Shown piece after piece: positions 54,168 to 63,541 of a DNA stretch of 64,000 nucleotides. A program made the position numbers and the translations under genes. The first letter of the stretch is position 1, and every line of letters begins with the position of its first letter. Origin of the DNA: Streptococcus ruminantium (GTDB lineage Bacteria; Bacillota; Bacilli; Lactobacillales; Streptococcaceae); assembly GCF_003609975.1 (NCBI RefSeq), contig NZ_AP018400.1, positions 1,376,501-1,440,500 of the forward strand, in the 5' to 3' direction. The notes beneath the pieces were generated by a model. The model had not been told where the DNA came from and made no database searches. It saw only the letters and a list, made by a program, of their open reading frames with translations.

Positions 54168-55715
54168 TTATCTATTTGTTAAAATACTGCTAAAATCTCT
54201 CGCATATTGATATTGGCGATAAGCATACTCACCAAAATCCACTCCTAAACTTCGCTTATATTCACACCAGTTGCTCCACAATAGACCACATACCGCAATG
54301 TAGCAGTATATTTTTAAGCGAATTTCTTTAGGACAAGCATCCTCAAAGTAAATATCAATTAGTTGATCAATTTGTGCTCTATCATACAGAGCATAAATGC
54401 AAAACATGGCAATATCAACATGAGGATCCTGCATACCAGCATACTCCCAATCAATTAAACGAATTACTTCTTCATCATTTTCTGTATAAATTAGAAAATT
54501 ATCTGGGACAGCATCAATATGGGATAAAACTTTTTTTTGAGTATATTTATCAATGTAATCGGAAAGATCAAAAACTTGTTTTTTTACCTGATTATAATCA
54601 CTGTAGACAGATTTAGTATCTTCTAGCAATGTTTCATAAAAATTTATCTGTTCAAATAGATTAAATTCATGTTCAACTTGGTATTCCGATTCATGAAATT
54701 CTCTCAATTTGGACATACATTTTTTTAAATCAAAAACATCATTTACGTCACAATTTCTTGCATGATCCACAAATCTAGTAATTTTGTATCCACTTGTTGG
54801 ATTTATATATACAACATCATCACATATATCTGTATTATCCAGAACTTGGTAGACCGAAGCTTCCTGTTGCCTGTTGATCAATAACTCCGTTCCCTCACCA
54901 GGAATACGCATAATATACTTTTGCCCCTCACAAGAAAACAAGAAAGAACGGTTAGTCATTCCTTTTTTTAGAGCAGTAATCTCACAAATAGTTTCTGGAT
55001 GAACCTGCAAAGTTTGGCAAATCAAATCAATCTCTTCAGATTGCAAATGTTCCGATTTACTATCCAGTTTTCTTAAATCTTCAAGAGTATTGATTTGAAT
55101 AATGCTATCTGTAGCAACCGATCTAGACTTTATCCATAAAGATTGGCTATCATAAAGTACTTCTTCCCAAAACGCTGTTTTTTTCACATCACTTTCTATA
55201 ACGGTAGATAGTGACTGTTTAAATCTTTCAGCATCCTCGTGGGTGATATAAGCAACTCCGGTCATGGGGAGTTCTTTATCCTTCATATCGTTTGCATAAA
55301 CCATATAATAAGATTCTGTTTCATTGCTTGAGAACAGATTTTTTCTACACCAAATATCACAAGGCAAGATAAAACTATCTGAAATTTTTTCCGCAACCAG
55401 AGAAAGCGAGTACAGATTATTCGTATCGCCATAATTCAAGTTTTCTACGAGAGTGACAGAATACTTATCTTTCAAATAGGTCAGCTTCTCTTTCATATAG
55501 CCCACAACAATGAAAATATCCTCAACCCCTACTTCTCGTAATTGACGAATAAGACGCTCTATTAGGATCTCACCATTAACTGACAATAAAGCCTTCGGTC
55601 TATCTGTATTGATAGGCACCATTCTTAAACCAAATCCTGCGGCAAGAATGATGGCGTTGCATTTTCTATCTTTTCCTGATTTCATTGATATACTACCTAT
55701 ATTCTCCCCTATCAT
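54168..55715 (-). CDS. Fusion of a LicC-like nucleotidyltransferase and a LicA-like choline kinase
   Basis: 515 residues, two enzymes in one chain. Residues about 18-235: NAIILAAGFGLRMVPINTDR, then PKALLSVNGEILIERLIRQL, LVENLNYGDTNNLYSLSLVA, a cytidylyl/nucleotidyl transferase. Residues about 245-515: choline/ethanolamine kinase fold with KKGMTNRSFLFSCEGQKYIM, VLSHIDAVPDNFLIY (catalytic loop HxDxxxxN, His replaced context) and IRLIDWEYAGMQDPHVDIAM (metal Asp). It would phosphorylate an amino-alcohol and activate it with CTP. Overlaps the licD gene by 4 bases. No frameshift at the join. Confidence 0.85.
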   Translation of the reverse strand: MIGENIGSISMKSGKDRKCNAIILAAGFGLRMVPINTDRPKALLSVNGEILIERLIRQLREVGVEDIFIVVGYMKEKLTYLKDKYSVTLVENLNYGDTNNLYSLSLVAEKISDSFILPCDIWCRKNLFSSNETESYYMVYANDMKDKELPMTGVAYITHEDAERFKQSLSTVIESDVKKTAFWEEVLYDSQSLWIKSRSVATDSIIQINTLEDLRKLDSKSEHLQSEEIDLICQTLQVHPETICEITALKKGMTNRSFLFSCEGQKYIMRIPGEGTELLINRQQEASVYQVLDNTDICDDVVYINPTSGYKITRFVDHARNCDVNDVFDLKKCMSKLREFHESEYQVEHEFNLFEQINFYETLLEDTKSVYSDYNQVKKQVFDLSDYIDKYTQKKVLSHIDAVPDNFLIYTENDEEVIRLIDWEYAGMQDPHVDIAMFCIYALYDRAQIDQLIDIYFEDACPKEIRLKIYCYIAVCGLLWSNWCEYKRSLGVDFGEYAYRQYQYARDFSSILTNR

Positions 55716-56557
55716 AGCAACTCATCATTCCATTTTAGGTTATAGGAATGATGAGAAACCTGCTGTTCCACAGGTGGAAAAATCATATACTCACCATATT
55801 CTAGTGTCAAAATCTTATCATATTCCTTAGGAACCTGAAATAACTCTTCGTTAAACTTCAAGTAACATCCCTCTCCAAAATCGGATTGTTTCCAGATACA
55901 TTTTTTAGCTTCCTGAGTTCCCGTTTCATAAGTAGCCACATATAGACTATCATCATAGTCATATTTTGTATTATGCTTCTCCAACAGTGCCATATAATAT
56001 TGGCTTCCTTTAACAATATAAGGTAGGTTTTTAATCCATCTTAACAGCCCCCTTATACGAGACATAGAAGATGGAAACAACTTGAGACGTGACTTTTTCC
56101 ACAATCTATAATTGAAAAATGCACGATCATAGTGGCGAATAGCTTCATCATAGTCGTTTCCTGAGCCATCCATAAGGAAAATATCCACATATACCCCCAA
56201 TGGAACTGGTTCAATTAAATCGTAATCTTGTATCAAGATAGTCCTAGTATCCACTATTTTAGGAAGAGGTACTTGAAAACGTCTATCAGTATCAGCTGAG
56301 ATTAACTTGTAATAGGGATGGGGATTTGTTGCCAAGATTTTCAGAAGACGCCTATAGTCACTCCTTGGCATCATAACATCAATATCATCGTCCCAAGGGA
56401 TAAAACCTTTGTGTCTAACTGCACCAATCAAGGTACCGTAGGCTAAATAGTACCTAATTGAATACTGTTCGCAAATTTCTTTAAGATATTTTAAAATACC
56501 AAATTCTAAATTCTGAACTGTTTCTAGCGTAAATTCTTCTCTCACAACATTCCCCAT
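55712..56557 (-). CDS. LicD-family phosphotransferase
   Basis: Transfers phosphocholine or similar from the CDP form onto a sugar of the repeat unit. 281 residues; YLAYGTLIGAVRHKGFIPWD then DDIDVMMPRSDYRRL near 40-65 is the LicD signature (nucleotidyltransferase-fold GT-x-L-x-G...DDDID). Cytoplasmic, membrane-associated. Five bases after the GT2 gene. Confidence 0.92.
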   Translation of the reverse strand: MGNVVREEFTLETVQNLEFGILKYLKEICEQYSIRYYLAYGTLIGAVRHKGFIPWDDDIDVMMPRSDYRRLLKILATNPHPYYKLISADTDRRFQVPLPKIVDTRTILIQDYDLIEPVPLGVYVDIFLMDGSGNDYDEAIRHYDRAFFNYRLWKKSRLKLFPSSMSRIRGLLRWIKNLPYIVKGSQYYMALLEKHNTKYDYDDSLYVATYETGTQEAKKCIWKQSDFGEGCYLKFNEELFQVPKEYDKILTLEYGEYMIFPPVEQQVSHHSYNLKWNDELL

Positions 56558-56561
56558 CTTT

Positions 56562-57401
56562 TTAACGTAATCTTTTCAAGGTTCTATTTTGGAAAAATCG
56601 TGCCAAAGCTAACATCAATTTACTTGATTTAAGATACTTTTTCATAAATAATAAACGACTTTGGTACAAAAGCTCTAACTGTTTACTTTTTTGTTGAATA
56701 GATTTGCTTATGCTGACTGAATGTTCATGTCTATAAAAATCATCTAAGACTAGCAGCGAGCTATAACCACTCCCTTTTAACTTAAATCCGAGAGTTGTTT
56801 CCTCACCAAAAAGGAACATATCCTCATCATAGCCTCCAACCGATAGAAATTTATCCACATCGTACATCAGTAAAGCTCCGGGAACACAATCAACTAATTG
56901 TTCAGCTTTAGTATAATCTAATTGATGGTTCGTAGGAAAAAATCGCGATAGCTTACCCGAATTCAAAATAGCATATTCAAAAGACGTTGGCACTTTCCAG
57001 GCCAGATCTTGGATAGGTTGACCATGAATATCCAACTGAATGGCTGAAACCAAAGCAAGTTTTTCCTCCTTCTTCAGAGAAAAAATAAAACGAGCAATCA
57101 GTTCATTCGAAAAAACAACATCTGGGTTAGATAATAAGATATACTTCGCTTTAAAGTGCTCTTTTATATACCTTGTTCCAAAATTATTTCCATACCCATA
57201 GCCACCATTTTTATCTGTTCTAATTACATGGATGTTTCCCTTTTCCAGCACCTTCAGTTCCTGATACGAATCATCCGTTGAACAATTATCAACAATCAAA
57301 ATATGACTAAATACTGGGTAATCTTTAATATTTTCTACTAATTTTTTGACAGTTTCTGCATCATTATAATTTAAAATCATGCACACACAGGTATTTGTCA
57401 T
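56562..57401 (-). CDS. Glycosyltransferase family 2
   Basis: Adds a sugar to the growing capsule repeat unit. 279 residues with GT-A fold: MILNYNDAETVKKLVENIKD, HILIVDNCSTDDSYQELKVL (DN motif), NGGYGYGNNFGTRYI, YILLSNPDVVFSNELIARFI (DxD-like SNPDV) and FLFGEETTLGFKLKGSGY. This variety is often a rhamnosyltransferase; acceptor unknown. Confidence 0.88.
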   Translation of the reverse strand: MTNTCVCMILNYNDAETVKKLVENIKDYPVFSHILIVDNCSTDDSYQELKVLEKGNIHVIRTDKNGGYGYGNNFGTRYIKEHFKAKYILLSNPDVVFSNELIARFIFSLKKEEKLALVSAIQLDIHGQPIQDLAWKVPTSFEYAILNSGKLSRFFPTNHQLDYTKAEQLVDCVPGALLMYDVDKFLSVGGYDEDMFLFGEETTLGFKLKGSGYSSLLVLDDFYRHEHSVSISKSIQQKSKQLELLYQSRLLFMKKYLKSSKLMLALARFFQNRTLKRLR

Positions 57402-58879
57402 TATACTCCTCTTTGTCTCAATTTACCTTTGATCTGATGAACAGCTTCGGTAATCAGTTTTTCCTTAAATATTAACAACAGTAATCCATAGCTTCCAAAG
57501 AAAAGAAAACCGCACAAAAGGCAAATGAAGAAATTACTATTGCTAACTATTAACAGCTTTCCTCCCCATGTAGCTAGGGCTGATATACCTGTACCTACAA
57601 GAGATAAGATAAGCTCTCTACCTTCAAAGTTTTTTCGTAGAACATCTTTTAGTGCCTTAGCATGTACCAACAGCACTGCTAATTCTGCTAAACTAGAGGC
57701 CAAAGCAGCCCCAACAGCATCTAGTCGCGGAATAGCGAGGATATTAACCAAAATATTCACACCTGCACCGATAACAGCTCCAATAACGGTATATTTTTCT
57801 TTTCCGAGCGGTATCAGTAATTGCCAAGCTGTCACACTACTCAAGCCAATAAAGATAATAGAAGGCATCAAGAACTGTAAGATCGAAATAGCATCCACAT
57901 AGGTTTCTCCTGCTAACACAAGAATAATCTCTTTAGCCATCAAAGCGAAAAACATAGCCACAGGAACCGCTGAAATAAAAATAAAATTGAACGACTTCGT
58001 AATCATTCGATTGAAATCTGTCTGACTTTCATTTTTTAAAGCATAAGAAATCTTCGGCAACATAACAGCTCCTAAGGCTGTTATTAAGCTAACTAAAATA
58101 TTCTTTATTTTAATTGCTGCTGAATAAAAACCAACACTTGCATCTTCAGTCAAAAAACCTAGCATAACTTGATCGAGACTTGTAAAAATTACTGTTGTTG
58201 CATTATATAAAAATAGGGTGATGATTGGCATAAGATGAATATAAAGGTCATATTTCTGAACCTTTACACCTCGCAGCTCTACATAACGGGATAATCTCAT
58301 CACATTTAAGATATTAGATCCGACAGAAGCTAAAACATTTATCCCCGCATATAAGACATAATCAGCAGGCTCATGAACCAGTATAAACATTAGAAGGATT
58401 GATACAATCTTAAAAGTAATATTACGAATAGTAATGTACTGATATTGCTCAATGGCTTGATAAAACCATTCTACCCCCAACATATTAAAAATAATTGTAA
58501 TAGAGGTAATTAGGAATAAGGGAGTCTCACTTGCAAATTTAGGAACTATAATGAGCAAGATTGCAAAGACTACATATGATAAAAATGTAAAGATAGAATT
58601 TAAAATCAGTAATTCTTTTACCACCTTAGATAATCGTTCCCTATCATCACGGACTTCTGCACATTTTCGAATCCCATAGGAGGGAATTCCCATGGAGGCA
58701 ACTAAAGAAAAGTAGCCAATAACAGATGTTGCAAAAGCTATCTTTCCATTCGCCTCACTAAATAAAACTCTAGATACATAGGGGAACGTTATCAGTGGAA
58801 AAATTACTCCTGACATTTTTAAAATGACATTCATTAAAAAATTAAACTTAACAGATTTAACTTCAAATTTCTCTTCCAT
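57401..58879 (-). CDS. wzx: Capsule repeat-unit flippase Wzx
   Basis: Flips the lipid-linked repeat unit across the membrane. 492 residues, about twelve to fourteen helices, polysaccharide-biosynthesis/MATE-like family (FPYVSRVLFSEANGKIAFAT, VEWFYQAIEQYQYITIRNIT, TSLDQVMLGFLTEDASVGFY). Shares a base with the GT2 gene and overlaps wzy by 17. Confidence 0.93.
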   Translation of the reverse strand: MEEKFEVKSVKFNFLMNVILKMSGVIFPLITFPYVSRVLFSEANGKIAFATSVIGYFSLVASMGIPSYGIRKCAEVRDDRERLSKVVKELLILNSIFTFLSYVVFAILLIIVPKFASETPLFLITSITIIFNMLGVEWFYQAIEQYQYITIRNITFKIVSILLMFILVHEPADYVLYAGINVLASVGSNILNVMRLSRYVELRGVKVQKYDLYIHLMPIITLFLYNATTVIFTSLDQVMLGFLTEDASVGFYSAAIKIKNILVSLITALGAVMLPKISYALKNESQTDFNRMITKSFNFIFISAVPVAMFFALMAKEIILVLAGETYVDAISILQFLMPSIIFIGLSSVTAWQLLIPLGKEKYTVIGAVIGAGVNILVNILAIPRLDAVGAALASSLAELAVLLVHAKALKDVLRKNFEGRELILSLVGTGISALATWGGKLLIVSNSNFFICLLCGFLFFGSYGLLLLIFKEKLITEAVHQIKGKLRQRGV

Positions 58880-60161
58880 AAACTTCCTTGCTCACTTCCT
58901 TATTATCCATGCTTATCTGTTTTTTAATCTGTACTCCCATAAAGCTATAAATAGCAAGATAGAAGGGCACATCGAATATCCTCTGACCGTCAAACATGTT
59001 TAAGAAAAGATTGGAACCGATGAGATAAACTGTCAAACACAAGAGAAAAGCAAAATAAGACTGATCTTTTAGATAGCGACTTTTCAGCAATACACGAATT
59101 GCTTTCACGAATACAAGTCCATGAGTTATCAATGTAAATAAGCCTAATTGAACAACTGTCCCTAACATGCCTAAATCATCCAAATAATAAATACTCCACT
59201 GATTTCTCGCCATCATCGCTTCCACTATTGGATTTCCTCTTATTAAAAATCCCAATCCAAAGTAGGCATGTTGTTGACTCATAAATAAAAAATAATGCCT
59301 AACTCCTTGGAAACGAACCAATGTAGACTCTCCATACTGTCCCTGACTAGAAATCAATGAGAAGAATGATTCAATAATATGATAATTGTACAGAAAAAAT
59401 ATACCTATTAAACTGAATGAAAGTAATTTAAAAATAAAGTTTCCTCTTGTGTTTGATTTGCTGAAGACGTAGGCAGCTACAATGGAAGCTAAAGAAAGGG
59501 TCGTTTGAAATCTCACCCTAGTAACCACTAGCAAAAATAAAAGCATGAAAATCAAGAGGAGCTTGTGGATATTCCCTCGAATACTCCTTTGCATGGATTG
59601 GACAGTTATGTAAGACAGAGCTACACCAAATAACATACCTGCCTCCACCCTTTGAAAACCATCCCGTATCCAGCCTTCGTATTGGAGCAATAGACGCGGG
59701 AAAAAGATGGCACCTCTAAAGTTATACATCACCCAACTGAACATCCGCAAAACCAACATGGCAATTACAAACTTTGATACAAGAGAAAGTAATGGCACAG
59801 TGGATTTATCATTGTTGAACACAAGGACTATTCCATACGAGGCCAATGGCAAAGAATATGGAAGTACTACGTTTTTTAAAATAGTATCCATCGAATAGCC
59901 ATACTTGGCTGATGAATATATCGTTATCGCAATTGCGATGACATATAAAACAAAATAATAGTTTAAAAAACGAACTTCATTTTGTAAGTTCGTTTCCTTA
60001 CTTCGTAGCGTCATACTCCACAAGATAATAGATAGTACGACGATTATAGCTAACTGAACATTATATTTGATTATCTCCTCAGGAAATAATCTGGATGCCC
60101 CTAGCATTAGTAGTACAAAGACTGAAACAATAAATTTATTAAAGGTTGAAAGTCTAAGCAT
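58863..60161 (-). CDS. wzy: Capsule repeat-unit polymerase Wzy
   Basis: Links repeat units outside the membrane. 432 residues, ten or more membrane helices with a large outer loop near 270-340 (SQGQYGESTLVRFQGVRHYF, YFGLGFLIRGNPIVEAMMAR). Identity rests on topology, O-antigen-ligase-like features and its place next to wzx; sequence is serotype-specific. Confidence 0.85.
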   Translation of the reverse strand: MLRLSTFNKFIVSVFVLLMLGASRLFPEEIIKYNVQLAIIVVLSIILWSMTLRSKETNLQNEVRFLNYYFVLYVIAIAITIYSSAKYGYSMDTILKNVVLPYSLPLASYGIVLVFNNDKSTVPLLSLVSKFVIAMLVLRMFSWVMYNFRGAIFFPRLLLQYEGWIRDGFQRVEAGMLFGVALSYITVQSMQRSIRGNIHKLLLIFMLLFLLVVTRVRFQTTLSLASIVAAYVFSKSNTRGNFIFKLLSFSLIGIFFLYNYHIIESFFSLISSQGQYGESTLVRFQGVRHYFLFMSQQHAYFGLGFLIRGNPIVEAMMARNQWSIYYLDDLGMLGTVVQLGLFTLITHGLVFVKAIRVLLKSRYLKDQSYFAFLLCLTVYLIGSNLFLNMFDGQRIFDVPFYLAIYSFMGVQIKKQISMDNKEVSKEVYGREI

Positions 60162-60163
60162 TT

Positions 60164-61282
60164 TTATTCCTCTATGATTTCTTTAACAATTTGATCTAAA
60201 TCATCCTTTGCAAAAAAATCCAAGCAATTCTGGCTCATTTCCTCATAATGAGCGTCAATATAATCTATACATTTCAAAATTTCTGGGACAGTCATTTCCT
60301 TTGCGCACCTTCCAATACCAAACTGTTCAAATGGACGCAATAAGCCTAATACATTGGTACCAATCATAGGCACTCCAAAAGCACTATATTCATAAACTTT
60401 ATTCGGTGCGCAATACAAAGCATTGATAGCAGGATGCAAGTGAGATTTGGTGGGTATATATGGAGTTAACCCAACATGGGCATATTTAATAAACTCTAAA
60501 TGTGAAGGTGCACTATGGTATCCTAGATACACAACATGCTTATTTTCATCAAGAAATTTTTTAAATTCTTCTTCCTTCTCTTTAATCAAACCTATTATAT
60601 ATAAGCAATAATCAGACTTCTCTCTTATAGCTTCAGCAAAATCTTCAATATTTCTTTCTGGTGTGATAATCCCTGAATAGAGAAGAATCTTTCTTTTCTC
60701 CAATTTTATCTTCTCCAGAGCTTCAACTGTCTCCTTAGGAAAAGAAATAGTCTCGGGTATTCTATACGGTTTATTGGGTAAGACAACTGGTAGCTCTTTT
60801 AAATTCCACCATGCTTGTTGAATGTAAGCTCTATCTAAATCAGGTACTACCACCTTATGGGCAAATTTGGCAAATTTATCAATAGGAAAGTCAAAATGCT
60901 TTGAATTTAAAAACAATGGAAAGCGCTCAACTAATTCCATTAACTGCATCACATGCTTATACTTTAGCAGTTCATTCCCAAGCATTTTAATCGCTATATC
61001 GTAGTAGTCCATAACAAATCTGAATCATTCATTGATTCTCTCACTAATTGACGAAGAATTTTTTATCAAAAATAATCTTTTCAGCCTTGGCAGAAACCAG
61101 AAGAAATATTAGAGGAAGGTAAATATAATTAAATTACTATTTGAGTAACTTCATTTGGTACTCTTCCATTTTCTGTCAGACTTATCAAATCAACAGCTAG
61201 ATTTTGATTTAATAAATTTCAATTAAACTAATTACAGGAGGGTTTGACAAAGTCCCCAATGCACAATAGTAATTTTTTTCAT
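60164..61282 (-). pseudogene. Decayed glycosyltransferase (GT4-like), N-terminal third broken
   Basis: An intact frame of 282 codons (60164-61012) encodes the donor-binding half of a GT-B enzyme: KRKILLYSGIITPERNIEDF, YCLYIIGLIKEKEEEFKKFL, VYLGYHSAPSHLEFIKYAHV, NKVYEYSAFGVPMIGTN. Its ATG has no ribosome site and the usual N-terminal Rossmann half is missing. Reading upstream on the minus strand the missing part is there in pieces: ATG at 61282 with AGGA before it gives MKKITIVHWG, then another frame SNPPVISLIEIY and stop, a third frame NQNLAVDLISLTENGRVPNE, and the original frame FLPRLKRLFLIKNSSSISER with a TGA 12 bases before the 61012 ATG. At least three shifts and two stops. Probably non-functional. 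Confidence 0.8.
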
Positions 61283-61311
61283 TTTTTCCTGTAAAATACT
61301 AATAATCTATC

Positions 61312-62301
61312 TTAGATTTCAAAGAGACTTTTTAGATACCTTATTGCAAATGACTTAGCTATTTTCTGCTTTACTTCTTCAAAATCAGAAATCTCTTCTC
61401 CATCATTCAAACAAATTAAATGGTACTTAGGATTTCTCAATTCACTGATAATTTTATTCAATTCATCAAATATGCTATAGTAATTTCCAAAATGTACTGA
61501 ACGTGGAGTAAACTGTCCACTTGCCAATTGCCAGTATCTCATTAGCCAATGATTGATATCACTTTTTGTCCGAAACTTATTTCGACTTGTTTGTCTGAGC
61601 TTCTGCTCCTCCAGATTCCACAGATGTTTAAATGTAGATTTTTTATATGCTACTGGCAAATGATGGTCGTAGAATCCCAAGACGCTGTTCCATGGAAGAA
61701 CAATGAAGTTTTTGAGTAAATGTTTACCATAAGAAAGACGAAAAAATTTATTGTTCCATTCTTTTAAAATCTGATGTGTATTGAAATAATCATTGATTAC
61801 CTCAATATTGTTTAAAGAAATAGAAGCAATCCCTCCACTTTTAGGAACTTGGGGACTAAAAACTCCCACATCCGTTGGCAAACCATTTCTGAAAAAGTCT
61901 TCTGGACCAACTGATTTATTAATAAACATATCGTCATTGAAGAGCACAAAATGTTCTGATAACTCCTCAATACGATGAATATTTAACTCAATTACATTTG
62001 AGTTAAAGGTCGGCAAATACTCTTGTGGAATATAATCCGAATGCTTAATCAACAATAATTTCTCATGATTGATATTGAGCCATTCTGGTACATGACCTTC
62101 GGTAATCAATACAACCTTATTTACCCAAGGAGCATGTTTCTCAACTGCTCGAAACCAGTACTTAAAAATTTCCCAATCTCTATAACGAGCTACACTATTT
62201 AGCCCTTTATCTTCTTCAGACATATAATGTTGCTTTTGTTTTTGCCACTTAGGATCTGATCCATCCACCCAAGTAACAACAAAATCGATCTTTTCCGTCA
62301 T
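61312..62301 (-). CDS. Stealth-family sugar phosphotransferase
   Basis: Transfers a sugar-1-phosphate (or phosphate-linked sugar) to make a phosphodiester in the capsule. 329 residues: IDFVVTWVDGSDPKWQKQKQ (conserved region 1), RDWEIFKYWFRAVEKHAPWV, EHFVLFNDDMFINKSVGPED (region 2), YYSIFDELNKI. Start ATG at 62301 with a GTG-like weak ribosome site; 11 bases after wecB. Confidence 0.92.
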   Translation of the reverse strand: MTEKIDFVVTWVDGSDPKWQKQKQHYMSEEDKGLNSVARYRDWEIFKYWFRAVEKHAPWVNKVVLITEGHVPEWLNINHEKLLLIKHSDYIPQEYLPTFNSNVIELNIHRIEELSEHFVLFNDDMFINKSVGPEDFFRNGLPTDVGVFSPQVPKSGGIASISLNNIEVINDYFNTHQILKEWNNKFFRLSYGKHLLKNFIVLPWNSVLGFYDHHLPVAYKKSTFKHLWNLEEQKLRQTSRNKFRTKSDINHWLMRYWQLASGQFTPRSVHFGNYYSIFDELNKIISELRNPKYHLICLNDGEEISDFEEVKQKIAKSFAIRYLKSLFEI

Positions 62302-62312
62302 TTTTCACCTAA

Positions 62313-63410
62313 TTAAAGATAGTTCACCAATACATCCACAATCTGCTGACTTGCGGTTCCATCTCCATATGGATTACTTGCTTGGCTCATTTTAGCATAC
62401 GCCATCTCATCCCCCAATAAAACAGAAAACTCATGATAGATTGTCTCCTCCTCAGTACCAACCAATTTTAGAGTCCCTGCTGCAACACCTTCTGGTCTTT
62501 CAGTTGTATCTCGCATGACAAGAACTGGTTTCCCTAATGAAGGAGCCTCTTCCTGAATACCTCCTGAATCAGTTAAGATAAGATAACTCTTCTTCAAAAA
62601 ATTGTGGAAGTCAATGACCTCTAGAGGTTCAATGAGTTTTATCCGTGTTTCATCACCAAAGATTCTATTAGCAATTTCTCGAACTACTGGATTTTTATGG
62701 ATAGGATAAATAACTTTAACATCAGCATTTTCTTCAAGAACTCTCTTAACTGCTTTAAACATATTTTCCATCGGTATTCCTATATTTTCCCTCCGATGGG
62801 CTGTTAACATAATCAACCTTGAATCTCCTACCCAATCAAAAAGGGTATGATGATATCCTTTCGAGACAGTTGTTTTTAAGGCATCGATAGCTGTATTTCC
62901 AGTAACAAATATCTTATCTGAACTGCGTCCTTCTTGCAATAAATTTTCTTTTGCTTGCTCTGTTGGCGCAAAATTAAAATCAGATATAATAGAGACTGCT
63001 TGGCGATTATATTCTTCAGGGAATGGACTTTCCAAATCATAAGTTCGCAACCCTGCCTCTACATGCCCCACTTTAATCTTTGAATAAAAAGCTGCTAATG
63101 AAGTAGCAAATGTAGTACTAGTATCACCATGAACCAAAACAATATCAGGACTTTCCTTCTCTAGAACCGGCTTAATCCTATCCAAGATACTGGTCGTAAT
63201 ACTATATAATGTCTGTCCTTCTTTCATAATATCTAAGTCGTAGTCTGGAGTTACTTTAAATACATCCAAGACCTGTTGCAACATCTCACGGTGCTGCCCT
63301 GTTACACAGACGATTGTTTCAAACTGTGTATGTTGTTTCAAAACATTAACTAAGGGGCACATTTTTATCGCCTCTGGTCTAGTTCCAAAAACTAGCATTA
63401 CTTTTTTCAT
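62313..63410 (-). CDS. wecB: UDP-N-acetylglucosamine 2-epimerase
   Basis: Makes UDP-ManNAc for the capsule. 365 residues: VFGTRPEAIKMCPLVNVLKQ, CVTGQHREMLQQVL, LVHGDTSTTFATSLAAFYSK, VGHVEAGLRTYDLESPFPEE, LTAHRRENIGIP, LTDSGGIQEEAPSLGKPVLV, all WecB/MnaA family blocks. Full length. AAAGGAG precedes. Confidence 0.97.
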   Translation of the reverse strand: MKKVMLVFGTRPEAIKMCPLVNVLKQHTQFETIVCVTGQHREMLQQVLDVFKVTPDYDLDIMKEGQTLYSITTSILDRIKPVLEKESPDIVLVHGDTSTTFATSLAAFYSKIKVGHVEAGLRTYDLESPFPEEYNRQAVSIISDFNFAPTEQAKENLLQEGRSSDKIFVTGNTAIDALKTTVSKGYHHTLFDWVGDSRLIMLTAHRRENIGIPMENMFKAVKRVLEENADVKVIYPIHKNPVVREIANRIFGDETRIKLIEPLEVIDFHNFLKKSYLILTDSGGIQEEAPSLGKPVLVMRDTTERPEGVAAGTLKLVGTEEETIYHEFSVLLGDEMAYAKMSQASNPYGDGTASQQIVDVLVNYL

Positions 63411-63541
63411 AGTAGCTCCTTTTGACTCTGATATTTAGAATATTAGAGAAGTGCATCTATCCGATTTCTTCGTATATAAAAATTTGAAATTTGTTTCAAT
63501 AGTTAGAAAATTTACAAAAATATAAAAGCTGAAATCGTATC

